Positions 16,262 to 23,885 of a DNA stretch of 47,366 nt are shown here, piece by piece. The position numbers and the translations under genes were made by a program. Below the pieces are notes generated by a model. It did not search any database and was not told the DNA's origin. It saw only the letters and a list, made by a program, of their open reading frames with translations. Source of the DNA: Hydrogeniiclostridium mannosilyticum. GTDB lineage: Bacteria; Bacillota; Clostridia; Oscillospirales; Acutalibacteraceae. Location: positions 1 through 47,366 of the forward strand of contig NZ_QLYR01000013.1 in NCBI RefSeq assembly GCF_003268275.1, written 5' to 3'. Each line of letters opens with the position of its first letter. Position 1 is the first letter of the stretch.

Positions 16262-16765
16262 CTATGAAACGGGGACAGGCGTGGGCTCGCCGGACACCAA
16301 GGTGCTGTCGATAATCGCGGCAATACACAAGGCAAGGTCCCGGTCGCATTCCTGCATAATATCCAGACTGAAGGCCGGTTCCGCTGCTTTCCAACAGCTG
16401 CTGTGCCGCATGACTAAAGCGCCGCTTTTCTGACGGATTTCATAATTTCGGGTATAGATATTTCCGGCAAGCGTCCAGTCAATGCCCTTGATGCGGTAAG
16501 GCTGGCCTTTTGTCGCTATACTATGCAGAATAAATGCCTGGCTTCGGCCCTGGCTGTAAATTATATACTGTGAAAGCACGGCAGTGCCGACCCGTGTAAT
16601 ATGCGCGCGCTCCAATCCTTGAAAATCCTGGAGGCGTATTTTAGACGTAAAGGAGTTCCGTTCTCCTAAAAACCGGTATAAAGGAGAGCCGCATTCGCCA
16701 TACACAGTAAAAAATTCAAACAAGCCGGCGGCAGGACATGAATTTTGTTTTAGATAGAATTTCAA
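16262..16765 (-). CDS. LURP-one-related (tubby-fold) family protein
   Basis: A 167-aa protein beginning KFYLKQNS, with FEFFTVYGECGSPLYRFLGE and SKIRLQDFQGLERAHITR: alternating strands typical of the LURP-one/YxjI family, whose fold resembles tubby and phospholipid scramblases. Function in bacteria is not established. The start is TTG at 16765, with AAGGAG about 12 bases upstream; no ATG fits. It is convergent with the GH78-like gene and separated from it by a terminator. Confidence 0.65.
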   Translation of the reverse strand: MKFYLKQNSCPAAGLFEFFTVYGECGSPLYRFLGERNSFTSKIRLQDFQGLERAHITRVGTAVLSQYIIYSQGRSQAFILHSIATKGQPYRIKGIDWTLAGNIYTRNYEIRQKSGALVMRHSSCWKAAEPAFSLDIMQECDRDLALCIAAIIDSTLVSGEPTPVPVS

Positions 16766-16874
16766 TGCAACGGCAAACTCCTTTCTTATTGATTGAATCT
16801 ATTTTATTTACTATACCATTTTTACAACAGGGCATCAACTGCCGCCTGTGAAATCATAAAGGGCGAATAAGCTG

Positions 16875-16901
16875 TTGACCTGTATTAAGGTTTGTTATAA
16901 T
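16875..16901 (+). promoter_or_regulatory. Possible promoter of the SGNH hydrolase gene
   Basis: TTGACC at 16875-16880 and TATAAT at 16896-16901, with a short 15-base spacer. The 12-mer TTGACCTGTATT here recurs in the lacI-like promoter at 19477-19488. Confidence 0.5.
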
Positions 16902-16936
16902 ATTAAACTATTATTCAATGCTTGGGAGGATATTCC

Positions 16937-17497
16937 ATGAAAAAAGTAGTTTTGCTGGGCGATTCCATTCGCCAGATCGGCTATGGCACAAAGGTTCCGT
17001 CGCTGCTTGGACCGGGTTATACCGTATGGCAGCCGGAGGACAACTGCCGCTTTGTCTCCTATCTTTTACGCGGGATTTTTGACTGGTCTGGGGAGTTGGA
17101 AGGCGCTGATATAATTCATTGGAACAGCGGCGAGTGGGATATATGCAATCTGTTCGGCGACGGTCCTTTTACTGCTGAAAACGAATATGTATCACAGTGT
17201 TTAAGAGTGGCGAACCTGTTGCTTGCCCGCGCTAAAAAAGTTATTTTTGCCACGACTACGCCGGTGCGCCAGGGCCATCCCCATAATGACAACCGTTTAA
17301 TAGAGCGCTACAATGCATTGATAGTACCTCAGCTTGTTTCAAAAGGAGTGCTGATTAATGACCTCTTTGCGGTTGTCAAGGAGGATATTGATGGCAATAT
17401 CCGCGCGGATGATCAAATTCATTTGACAGAAAAGGGAATCGTACTGTGTGCAGAGGCCACTGTGCGGGCAATCCATCGTGCAGGGCAAGACCTTTAA
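16937..17497 (+). CDS. SGNH/GDSL-type hydrolase
   Basis: A 186-aa protein with the block I motif VVLLGDSIRQIGYG (nucleophile Ser in GDS), the oxyanion-side NSGEWDI (block II/III-like) and the C-terminal DDQIHLTEKG containing the catalytic Asp-x-x-His. Enzymes of this superfamily are esterases, often deacetylating sugars or lipids. No signal peptide is present. ATG 16937 is chosen because GGGAGG lies 7 bases upstream and the in-frame TTG at 16922 would precede that site. It stands alone between sugar-related genes, so carbohydrate deacetylation is a plausible but unproven job. Confidence 0.8.
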   Translation: MKKVVLLGDSIRQIGYGTKVPSLLGPGYTVWQPEDNCRFVSYLLRGIFDWSGELEGADIIHWNSGEWDICNLFGDGPFTAENEYVSQCLRVANLLLARAKKVIFATTTPVRQGHPHNDNRLIERYNALIVPQLVSKGVLINDLFAVVKEDIDGNIRADDQIHLTEKGIVLCAEATVRAIHRAGQDL

Positions 17498-17856
17498 GAG
17501 TAGGCGGCTTTCTGAATCATATGTCTGTGCCGCGAACGAGGCCATTTAAAAACCATTCATTTAAGGTTTGCCTTGTAGTCCCAATTTTAGCTGTATGCAA
17601 TATGGTGCTTACTGCACAGGAGGTATTTTAAAGAAAAAAGATTGTCGAGCCATGTTTATTTAGTGAAAATCGAGGCCGCTTTCTGATTGGACATTTATCA
17701 ATATAGTCCAGCCTCATGTTCACTATGAGCCATACAAACGGAGTCTGTTTCGCCGGGAGATCTTATTGGTGCTTTCCGGTGATGACGGCGGTTAAAATAT
17801 CTACTCTGCATGCATTTGCATGGCTATTATATAGGTAGATAAGGAGGTTTATTCGG
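17498..17856 (+). other. Gene-free stretch before GNAT gene
   Basis: No supported gene. A 14-base near-repeat (GGCGGCTTTCTGA / GGCCGCTTTCTGA) occurs at about 17506 and 17671; nothing else stands out. Confidence 0.4.
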
Positions 17857-18318
17857 ATGAGGTACAAGACCAGAAAATATACGCCGGAAGATTGCGGGAC
17901 ATTGGCGGATTTATTTTATAATACTGTCCATTCGGTCAATGCGGAAGATTACACCGAGGAGCAGCTGGCGGTATGGGCTACGGGCCGCGTCGATTTGAAT
18001 CAGTGGAATGAATCCTTTTTAGCGCACTATACGCTGGTCGCCGTCCTGCACGAAGAGATTGTCGGCTTTGGCGATATAGATGAAAGCGGCTATTTAGACC
18101 GTTTATATGTACATAAGGATCACCAGGGGAGGGGAATCGCGACGCTGCTCTGCGAGCAACTGGAGGCGCATGTTTACCCCAAAGAGGTTACCACGCATGC
18201 ATCGATTACAGCAAAGCCCTTTTTTATTAAAAGGGGCTATTGTACCATTCAGGAACAACAGGTCGCCCGGGGCGGAATTTTACTTACGAATTATATAATG
18301 GTTAAGAGAACAGCATGA
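17857..18318 (+). CDS. GNAT-family N-acetyltransferase
   Basis: A 153-aa single-domain acetyltransferase. The acetyl-CoA-binding stretch LDRLYVHKDHQGRGIATLLCEQLE (the Q-x-x-G-x-G/A loop) sits near residues 84-107, and the C-terminal SITAKPFFIKRGY is the usual family ending. It transfers acetyl from acetyl-CoA to an unknown small molecule or protein amine. AAGGAGG precedes the ATG by 9 bases. It is convergent with the lacI-like gene across a perfect terminator. Confidence 0.88.
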   Translation: MRYKTRKYTPEDCGTLADLFYNTVHSVNAEDYTEEQLAVWATGRVDLNQWNESFLAHYTLVAVLHEEIVGFGDIDESGYLDRLYVHKDHQGRGIATLLCEQLEAHVYPKEVTTHASITAKPFFIKRGYCTIQEQQVARGGILLTNYIMVKRTA

Positions 18319-18319
18319 A

Positions 18320-18366
18320 AATGGCAGAGGCTCCATCTGATTTATCAGATGGAGCCTCTGCCATTA
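18320..18366. terminator. Bidirectional terminator between GNAT and lacI-like genes
   Basis: Perfect 21-base arms around a TTTA loop. It sits between two converging stop codons and can serve both strands. Confidence 0.85.
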
Positions 18367-18374
18367 GGGTTTTA

Positions 18375-19433
18375 TCACCAGTTGACAAAAGTTTTTGGTA
18401 AACAGGCGGTGATGTCTGTGCTTCGGCGAACCACCAGCTCTGTTGGCACCATTTGCTGGGCGGAGGGGAGTGTGTCGTCCAAAATCCTGGCAATTGCCAT
18501 ATTCATGGCGGCCTGGGCCATTGCGGTACCGGGTACATGGATGGAGGTAAGCGAGGGATCTATAATCGGCGCTACGAATGTGTCGTCAAAGCCGACGACC
18601 TTTACGTCTTCGGGGACGCGGATATGGAGCTCCTGTAAGGCCTTGATAGCGCCGACAGCCATTTGATCGTTTGCGGCAAAAATACCATCGAAGGGCAAGT
18701 TGATTCGGGCGGAACGGGAGGCCAGCAGCTGCTTGATGGCATCATAGCCGCTTTGCGGTGAAAAATCGCCGAGGATGATGTTTTCAAAAGCACCTGGTTC
18801 CATGCGGATGCGGTCGCAGTAGCCCCTGGCCCGGCACTCCGCAGCCCAGGAATTTGTTGTGCCGGCAATGTGAATGATCTTTTTACAGCCGCAGGAGATT
18901 AAATGGCCGACGGCCTTTTGCGCACCGCCGAAGTTGTCGGCATCGACAGAGTCGATGCCATATTCCGCCAGGTCGCGCTCTAAACAAATAATAGCGGTCT
19001 TTTTTCCACCTGGGGATAAATTTTTCAAATAGGTAAAATAGGCGCGGTCGTCGAGGTCGGCAACCGTGTCAAGAATGATGGCATCGTAGCGGTGCTGCTT
19101 CATCATGCCGACATACTGCTTTTCCTGGTTAAAGTCATCATTAGTGTCGATGCACATGAGCTGAAAGCCTTTTTCCTCTGCGATCTCGCGGCATTTGCGC
19201 AGAACGGATGAGAAGAAAATCCGGCTGAAATTTGTAATGATAACACCGATCATGTTCGACCGGGCGGATTTCATATTGTGTGCAATCGGGTTGGCTACAT
19301 ATCCCAACGCATCAACCGCTTCAAGGACGCGTTTGGTAGTCTCAGGGGATACATATTTAACGCCGTTTAACACATTGCTCACAGTTGAAATAGCAACGCC
19401 TGCTTTTTTGGCGACATCTGTAATGGTGGCCAT
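18375..19433 (-). CDS. LacI-family transcriptional regulator
   Basis: A 352-aa repressor: N-terminal HTH and hinge (TITDVAKKAGVAISTVSNVL, then ARSNMIGVII at about residue 58), followed by a periplasmic-binding-protein-like sensor domain with FDGIFAANDQMAVGA and VVGFDDTFVAPIIDPSLTSI. Such proteins respond to sugars. It is preceded by its own promoter containing the inverted repeat TTGAC ... GTCAA, consistent with autoregulation. The neighbouring glycosidase and SGNH hydrolase genes are possible targets; the shared TTGACCTGTATT in front of the latter hints at that. Confidence 0.93.
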   Translation of the reverse strand: MATITDVAKKAGVAISTVSNVLNGVKYVSPETTKRVLEAVDALGYVANPIAHNMKSARSNMIGVIITNFSRIFFSSVLRKCREIAEEKGFQLMCIDTNDDFNQEKQYVGMMKQHRYDAIILDTVADLDDRAYFTYLKNLSPGGKKTAIICLERDLAEYGIDSVDADNFGGAQKAVGHLISCGCKKIIHIAGTTNSWAAECRARGYCDRIRMEPGAFENIILGDFSPQSGYDAIKQLLASRSARINLPFDGIFAANDQMAVGAIKALQELHIRVPEDVKVVGFDDTFVAPIIDPSLTSIHVPGTAMAQAAMNMAIARILDDTLPSAQQMVPTELVVRRSTDITACLPKTFVNW

Positions 19434-19464
19434 AGGACTGCTGAAACCTCCCCAACCTCAAAAA

Positions 19465-19493
19465 ATTATCAAAAAATTGACCTGTATTGTCAA
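19465..19493 (-). promoter_or_regulatory. Promoter and possible operator of the lacI-like gene
   Basis: On the minus strand TTGACA and GATAAT with a 17-base spacer. The -35 is one half of an inverted repeat, TTGAC N7 GTCAA (19477-19493). Confidence 0.65.
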
Positions 19494-19597
19494 ATCTTGC
19501 TGTAACTTATTTTAACGCCTTTATGTCCTGAGTGCAAGGCCTATTCGGGAAAACATTTCCGGCGTGCCGTCTTTTTAACGCAATGGAACAGGGGCCT

Positions 19598-20356
19598 TCA
19601 TTGGGTGTCGGCGTCGAAGTCCCCCTGTTGGGCAGCATGCCTTTTTGATATTTTATGATAAATAAATATCCCCGCCGTGCTGACAACGGCAGTAATCACG
19701 AAAACAGCAATCGCGAAACCGTAATTCTGCGAGACCAGCGCATCGCCGCTGATGGTAGAGGTAATAACCGAGGGGATTCTGGCAATGCTGGAAATCAACA
19801 AAAATATGTGAAGCTTCATGGGTGTAAGCCCAATAAAATAAGTAAAAATATCCTTTGGTGTGCCGGGGATAAAAAATAATATGAATATGAGTAAATTTAG
19901 CTTTTTGGTGTTTTTAATAAAGCTCAAAGATAGGATCTTTTCCTTGGAAATAAAAGCTTCCACCAGCTTTATTCCGAATTTTTTTGTAAAAAGGTAGATT
20001 ATAGAAGAACCGACGGCAGCGCCGGCCAGGCACAGCAGCGTCCCCTCAATAGAGCCAAAGGCATAACCGGCGCCAATTTCCATGGGTTCGCCGGGAATAA
20101 TGGCAAAAACAACCTGTAAGCACATCATGCCGACAAAGGCCAGCCGCCCCCAAATATGGTGGCTGTCTACCCATTTTTGAAATTCCTCCGGGCGGGAAAG
20201 CATCTCAACAAGCGGCTTCCCAACGACAATAGCCACGACGGCAATAAAAGCAAGCAGAACGCAAAGGGAGAGGATGCTGACCACCCGGCGACGGCGAATA
20301 TAGGCCTTTTCTTCAGGAGAACAATCCGTCATTTGGCTGGTAGAATCTTTTGTCAT
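19598..20356 (-). CDS. TVP38/TMEM64-family (DedA-like) membrane protein
   Basis: A 252-aa integral membrane protein with six or so hydrophobic segments. The core motif GEPMEIGAGYAFGSIEGTLLCLAGAAVGSSIIYLFTKKFG and the later FFIPGTPKDIFTYFIGLTPM are diagnostic of the SNARE-associated/VTT domain family. Related DedA proteins act in lipid scrambling, including undecaprenyl phosphate recycling; the role here is unproven. The ATG is preceded by AAGAGGT. It is transcribed away from the GTPase operon. A short hairpin (20391-20424) lies in its 5' leader. Confidence 0.85.
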   Translation of the reverse strand: MTKDSTSQMTDCSPEEKAYIRRRRVVSILSLCVLLAFIAVVAIVVGKPLVEMLSRPEEFQKWVDSHHIWGRLAFVGMMCLQVVFAIIPGEPMEIGAGYAFGSIEGTLLCLAGAAVGSSIIYLFTKKFGIKLVEAFISKEKILSLSFIKNTKKLNLLIFILFFIPGTPKDIFTYFIGLTPMKLHIFLLISSIARIPSVITSTISGDALVSQNYGFAIAVFVITAVVSTAGIFIYHKISKRHAAQQGDFDADTQ

Positions 20357-20390
20357 GTTAAAACCTCTTTTTCTCGTTAAAACTATGGAG

Positions 20391-20424
20391 TAACAGCCGT
20401 TGTCTTTATGAAGGACGGCTGTTA
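20391..20424. promoter_or_regulatory. Inverted repeat in the leader of the TVP38-type gene
   Basis: Perfect 10-base arms TAACAGCCGT / ACGGCTGTTA with a 14-base spacer. An AT-rich -10-like TATAAT on the minus strand (about 20431) would place it at the very 5' end of the minus-strand transcript, so a stabilising hairpin or operator is possible. Confidence 0.4.
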
Positions 20425-20672
20425 TATATTATTATATCATAAAGTCAGGTGAAACCTGCATGAATAAGTTTCGAATTTTTTACAAAGATTTTGTAAGGGT
20501 TAACCGAAGAATTGTCAGAAAATTGAAAGAAGTTTTCAGCACATATGCCATATAGGAATTTTGCAAAAAGCCTTTTGCGGGCTTGACGTCTGGTGTATAA
20601 TAAATAAAAAGGAATATAGCGTTTCCAGCAAGAGAGGGAACTGCTTTCAAAACAGAAAAGGAGCAGGACAAG
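20425..20672 (+). promoter_or_regulatory. Divergent upstream region of the GTPase operon
   Basis: No gene is supported. A perfect TATAAT at 20596-20601 with a weak -35 (TTTTGC, 17 bases upstream) probably drives the plus-strand operon; AAAGGAGCAGG precedes the ATG at 20673. Confidence 0.4.
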
Positions 20673-21737
20673 ATGACAAAAATTGATATTTTTTCGGGCT
20701 TTTTAGGCGCCGGAAAAACAACGCTGATTAAAAAGCTGATCCAGGAGGCTTTTCAGGGCGAGAAGCTGGTTTTAATTGAAAACGAGTTCGGTGAAATTGG
20801 CATCGACGGCGGGTTCCTCAAAGAAGCGGGCGTTGAAATTACAGAGATGAATTCGGGCTGCATCTGCTGCAGCTTAGTTGGTGATTTCGGCGAGGCCCTG
20901 GAGAAGGTGCTCAAGGAATTTGCCCCTGACCGGGTTTTGATTGAGCCCTCCGGAGTTGGCAAGCTTTCCGACGTCATCCGTGCGGTGCAGCGGGCGCACG
21001 GTGCGGCGGAGGTGCGGCTGAACAGCGCTACCACAGTGGCGGATGCCTCTAAGTGCAGAATGTATATGAAGAACTTCGGTGAATTTTTCAACAATCAGGT
21101 TGAGCACGCAAACACCATTGTGTTGAGCCGTACGCAGAATATTTCTGAGAGCCGGCTGGAGGAATGCGTCCGTCTGCTAAGGGAGCACAACGCCGATGCC
21201 GCGATTATTACGACACCATGGGACGAGCTCGCCGGGGCTCAAATCCTGGAGGCGATGGAGCACAAGGACTCTCTGGAGCATGCGCTGCTTCAGGAGGGAG
21301 AGGCGCATGGCCATAGCTGCCACCATGACCATGACGGCCATGAGCATTGCTGCTGCCATGAACACGGCCACCACCACGATGAGCATGATGAGAACTGCTG
21401 CAGCCATGGACATGAGGGCCACCATCACCACGGCCATGAGGGCCACCATCATGCAGACGAGGTGTTTACAAGCTGGGGCCGGGAGACGCCAAGGAAATAT
21501 ACAGAGGAGGAGGTCCAGCAGGCGCTTGAAGGCCTGAAAAATGAGGAAGCCTGCGGCGTTGTCCTGCGTGCCAAGGGGATTTTGCCCGCCGCGGACGGAA
21601 GCTGGATTCATTTTGATTATGTCCCGGAGGAAATCAACATTCGCACCGGCACATCGGATTATACCGGGCGGCTCTGCGTCATTGGCTCCAAGCTGAAAGA
21701 GGAGGAGCTGGCGCGCCTGTTCCAGCTGAACGGCTAA
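20673..21737 (+). CDS. COG0523/CobW-type GTPase with His/Cys-rich linker (metallochaperone-like)
   Basis: A 354-aa protein. Walker A GFLGAGKTTLIKK (residues 9-21), the metal-binding GCICC motif (residues 63-67) and EPSGVG (Walker B region) are those of the G3E/COG0523 GTPases, which deliver Zn, Co or Ni to target proteins. The usual NKxD base-recognition motif is replaced by SRTQ. Residues about 210-263 form an extraordinary stretch of some 25 His and 8 Cys with Asp/Glu/Gly, a likely metal store. The CobW C-terminal domain follows. It starts an operon with a related GTPase, an MBL hydrolase and a small protein. Zinc is the most likely metal, by family. Confidence 0.9.
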   Translation: MTKIDIFSGFLGAGKTTLIKKLIQEAFQGEKLVLIENEFGEIGIDGGFLKEAGVEITEMNSGCICCSLVGDFGEALEKVLKEFAPDRVLIEPSGVGKLSDVIRAVQRAHGAAEVRLNSATTVADASKCRMYMKNFGEFFNNQVEHANTIVLSRTQNISESRLEECVRLLREHNADAAIITTPWDELAGAQILEAMEHKDSLEHALLQEGEAHGHSCHHDHDGHEHCCCHEHGHHHDEHDENCCSHGHEGHHHHGHEGHHHADEVFTSWGRETPRKYTEEEVQQALEGLKNEEACGVVLRAKGILPAADGSWIHFDYVPEEINIRTGTSDYTGRLCVIGSKLKEEELARLFQLNG

Positions 21738-21774
21738 CAGAGAATGAAAGATGAATATGAGAGGAACAGAAACT

Positions 21775-22722
21775 ATGCCTATTCCCGTTTATCTATTTGT
21801 CGGCTTTCTGGAAAGCGGAAAAACCTCTTTTATCCAGGAAACCATGGAGGACCCCCGGTTTAATGCAGGAGAAAAAACACTTTTACTGCTTTGCGAAGAG
21901 GGTGTGGAAGAATATGAACCGTCCAAATTTGTGGGCGGCGGTAAAAATGTCGCGGTCGAGGTCTTGGAGGCCCCGGAGGAACTGACCCGGGAAAAGCTGG
22001 AATCGTTTCAGAAGCAGCACCGCATGCAGCGGGTAGTGCTGGAGTATAACGGCATGTGGATGCTTTCTGTACTGCAGCAGGCTTTGCCGAAGGATTGGCA
22101 GATTTACCAATGCTTTATGACGGTGGATGCGGCGACCTTTGAAAACTATATGGCCAATATGGGCCCGCTGATGGCTGATAAAATTGGCGTGGCGGAGTTC
22201 GTCGCCTTTAACCGCTGTACGCAGCAGCTTGACAAAAAGAAGTTTCACAAGGCCGTGCGCCTGTTTAACCGCCGTGCCGACATTGCCTTTGAATACCCCA
22301 GCGGGCGCGTCGAGTATGACGACATTGTGGACGAGCTGCCCTTTGACCTCAACGCGGATGTAATAGAAATCGGCGATGAGGATTTTGGCCTCTGGTACTT
22401 GGATGCCTCGGATAACCCCAAAAAATATGTGGGAAAAACCGTCCGCTTTACGGCCATGGTCTACCGCTCGGATAAGCTGCCGAAAAATACGTTTGTCCCC
22501 GGACGCTTCGGGATGACCTGCTGTGCGGAGGATATCTCCTTTGTGGGCTTTCTATGTAAGTACGACCAGGCCCAGGCCTTGGAAAATGAGAGCTGGATTC
22601 GCATTACCGCAGAGGTTAAGTGTAAATACCATGCCGTTTATCAGGGGGAGGGGCCCATATTGATTGCCAAGGGGATAGAACCTGCGGAGAAGCCCAAGGA
22701 AGAGCTGGTCTATTTCCGCTGA
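21775..22722 (+). CDS. CobW-like GTPase fused to a YcgQ/DUF1980-like C-terminal domain
   Basis: A 315-aa protein. The first 180 residues follow the CobW fold with Walker A GFLESGKTSF and FNRC in the NKxD place, but the CxCC metal site is absent. The C-terminal 110 residues (NPKKYVGKTVRFTAMVYRSD, FVPGRFGMTCCAEDISFVGF, WIRITAEV) match the OB-like C-terminal domain I know from YcgQ/TIGR03943 permease-partner proteins, including the paired CC. ATG 21775 follows GAGAGGAAC; the earlier ATG at 21751 has no good site. Lying 37 bases behind the first GTPase, the two probably work together in metal handling. Confidence 0.8.
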   Translation: MPIPVYLFVGFLESGKTSFIQETMEDPRFNAGEKTLLLLCEEGVEEYEPSKFVGGGKNVAVEVLEAPEELTREKLESFQKQHRMQRVVLEYNGMWMLSVLQQALPKDWQIYQCFMTVDAATFENYMANMGPLMADKIGVAEFVAFNRCTQQLDKKKFHKAVRLFNRRADIAFEYPSGRVEYDDIVDELPFDLNADVIEIGDEDFGLWYLDASDNPKKYVGKTVRFTAMVYRSDKLPKNTFVPGRFGMTCCAEDISFVGFLCKYDQAQALENESWIRITAEVKCKYHAVYQGEGPILIAKGIEPAEKPKEELVYFR

Positions 22723-22737
22723 ACCGGAGGAGGCGCC

Positions 22738-23511
22738 ATGCAGGTAACCTATTTGTACCACAGCGGTTTTGCGGTGGATACCGGCGATAATTTCCTTATT
22801 TTCGATTATTACCGCGACCTGCCCAGAGGGGCGGGGCTTTCCAAGGGCGTGGTCCGCCCGGCGGATCTGGCCGGGCGCAGGGTGACGGTATTTGCTTCTC
22901 ACCATCACCCGGACCATTTCAACCGGCGGATTTTTTCTTGGCGGAAGGAACTGCCGGGGATTCGTTATGTTCTGTCCAGCGATATCAAAGACCGAGCGGA
23001 GGCGGCGGTGATTTCACCGGGGCAGCGCTTGTGTTTGGACGGCCTGACGGTGCGGGCGCTGGAGTCTACGGATGAAGGAGTGGCCTTTTTGGTTCAAACA
23101 AACAGCGGGACCGTCTTCCACGCCGGCGACCTCAACTGGTGGTATTGGGCGGGGGAGCCCGAGGCGGAAAACCAGGAGATGGGCCGCCGTTACCGTGAGC
23201 AGATTGACCTGCTGCGCGGTGAGCGGATTGATGTAGCCTTTGTACCGGTGGACCCCAGGCTGGGCGGACAATACCTGTATGGGCTCGGTTATCTGATGAC
23301 GGCACTGTCGCCGCGCATGGCCTTCCCGATGCATTTTGGAGAGGATCTATCCGTGACGAGACGCCTGCAAGAGGACCCGCAAACGGCTGCCTACCGTGAA
23401 CGTGTTGCCGTGATTGAGCGCCGGGGGGCAGCGGTTTGCGTTATTTTAAATTTTAAGATGAAAGATAGGAAAGGAAGATATTATGAAAGCAAGAATTCCC
23501 AAACACCGTGA
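22738..23511 (+). CDS. MBL-fold metal-dependent hydrolase (UlaG-like)
   Basis: A 257-aa metallo-beta-lactamase-fold protein. The metal site HHHPDH is near residues 56-61 (ASHHHPDHFN), followed by TNSGTVFHAGDLNWW with the bridging Asp and the late MHFGED. This arrangement resembles UlaG-type and other MBL hydrolases acting on phosphoesters or lactones; the substrate is unknown. GGAGGAGG precedes the ATG. It is 15 bases behind the GTPase fusion gene. Its end overlaps the start of the next small gene by 29 bases. Confidence 0.85.
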   Translation: MQVTYLYHSGFAVDTGDNFLIFDYYRDLPRGAGLSKGVVRPADLAGRRVTVFASHHHPDHFNRRIFSWRKELPGIRYVLSSDIKDRAEAAVISPGQRLCLDGLTVRALESTDEGVAFLVQTNSGTVFHAGDLNWWYWAGEPEAENQEMGRRYREQIDLLRGERIDVAFVPVDPRLGGQYLYGLGYLMTALSPRMAFPMHFGEDLSVTRRLQEDPQTAAYRERVAVIERRGAAVCVILNFKMKDRKGRYYESKNSQTP

Positions 23512-23704
23512 GTTTGTCATTGACATGAAGGAGGTGCCCGAGGCGCAGCGGGACGAATGCTGGGGAAAGCTGAGCGCAATTTTAGATGCCTATAAAAAAG
23601 AGGGTAAGTCTGTTTACACGGAAAGCTTTATTGAGGATAACGAGGAGAAGGTAAAGGCCCTACAGGCAGAATATCCCTTCACCTATACCATTGAGCTGCG
23701 CTGA
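23483..23704 (+). CDS. Small conserved-looking 73-aa protein
   Basis: A soluble 73-aa protein with an amphipathic pattern (KEVPEAQRDECWGKLSAILDAY, then ESFIEDNEEKVKALQAEYPF). I do not recognise the family. AGGAAAGGAAG sits 6-8 bases before the ATG, which lies inside the end of the MBL gene in another frame, so the two are translationally linked. It is the last gene of the GTPase operon. Confidence 0.7.
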   Translation: MKARIPKHREFVIDMKEVPEAQRDECWGKLSAILDAYKKEGKSVYTESFIEDNEEKVKALQAEYPFTYTIELR

Positions 23705-23837
23705 CGGGCAGCCCCTAAAAACTGTAATCATGCGGTTCATCAAAGGTCCATATCGTAAATTGTAAAAAATATTAAGAGGCGTGTTGACGGCGGCTGTAAC
23801 CGCAACCGAGCGCCGGCGCCCTGAAAAATGGAGAAGA

Positions 23838-23870
23838 GGCCGCCCCGGCAACATCGTTGCCGGGGCGGCC
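23838..23870. terminator. Terminator between convergent genes
   Basis: Perfect 15-base GC-rich arms (GGCCGCCCCGGCAAC and its complement) around ATC. It lies between the small gene on the plus strand and the epimerase-like gene on the minus strand, probably serving both. Confidence 0.8.
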
Positions 23871-23885
23871 CTGCTGTTTATTCTC

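Noticed and set aside
15570-16394. 274-aa minus-strand open frame opposite the GH78-like gene
   Set aside because: Antisense shadow that runs through the terminator at 16218-16255 and has no start signal.
20480-20671. 63-aa minus-strand frame upstream of the GTPase operon
   Set aside because: It overlies the promoter region of the GTPase operon, has no ribosome binding site and a random-looking composition.
21196-21537. 113-aa plus-strand frame inside the His-rich GTPase gene
   Set aside because: It is an out-of-frame shadow of the repetitive His/Cys codons, rich in Met/Thr/Ala for that reason only.
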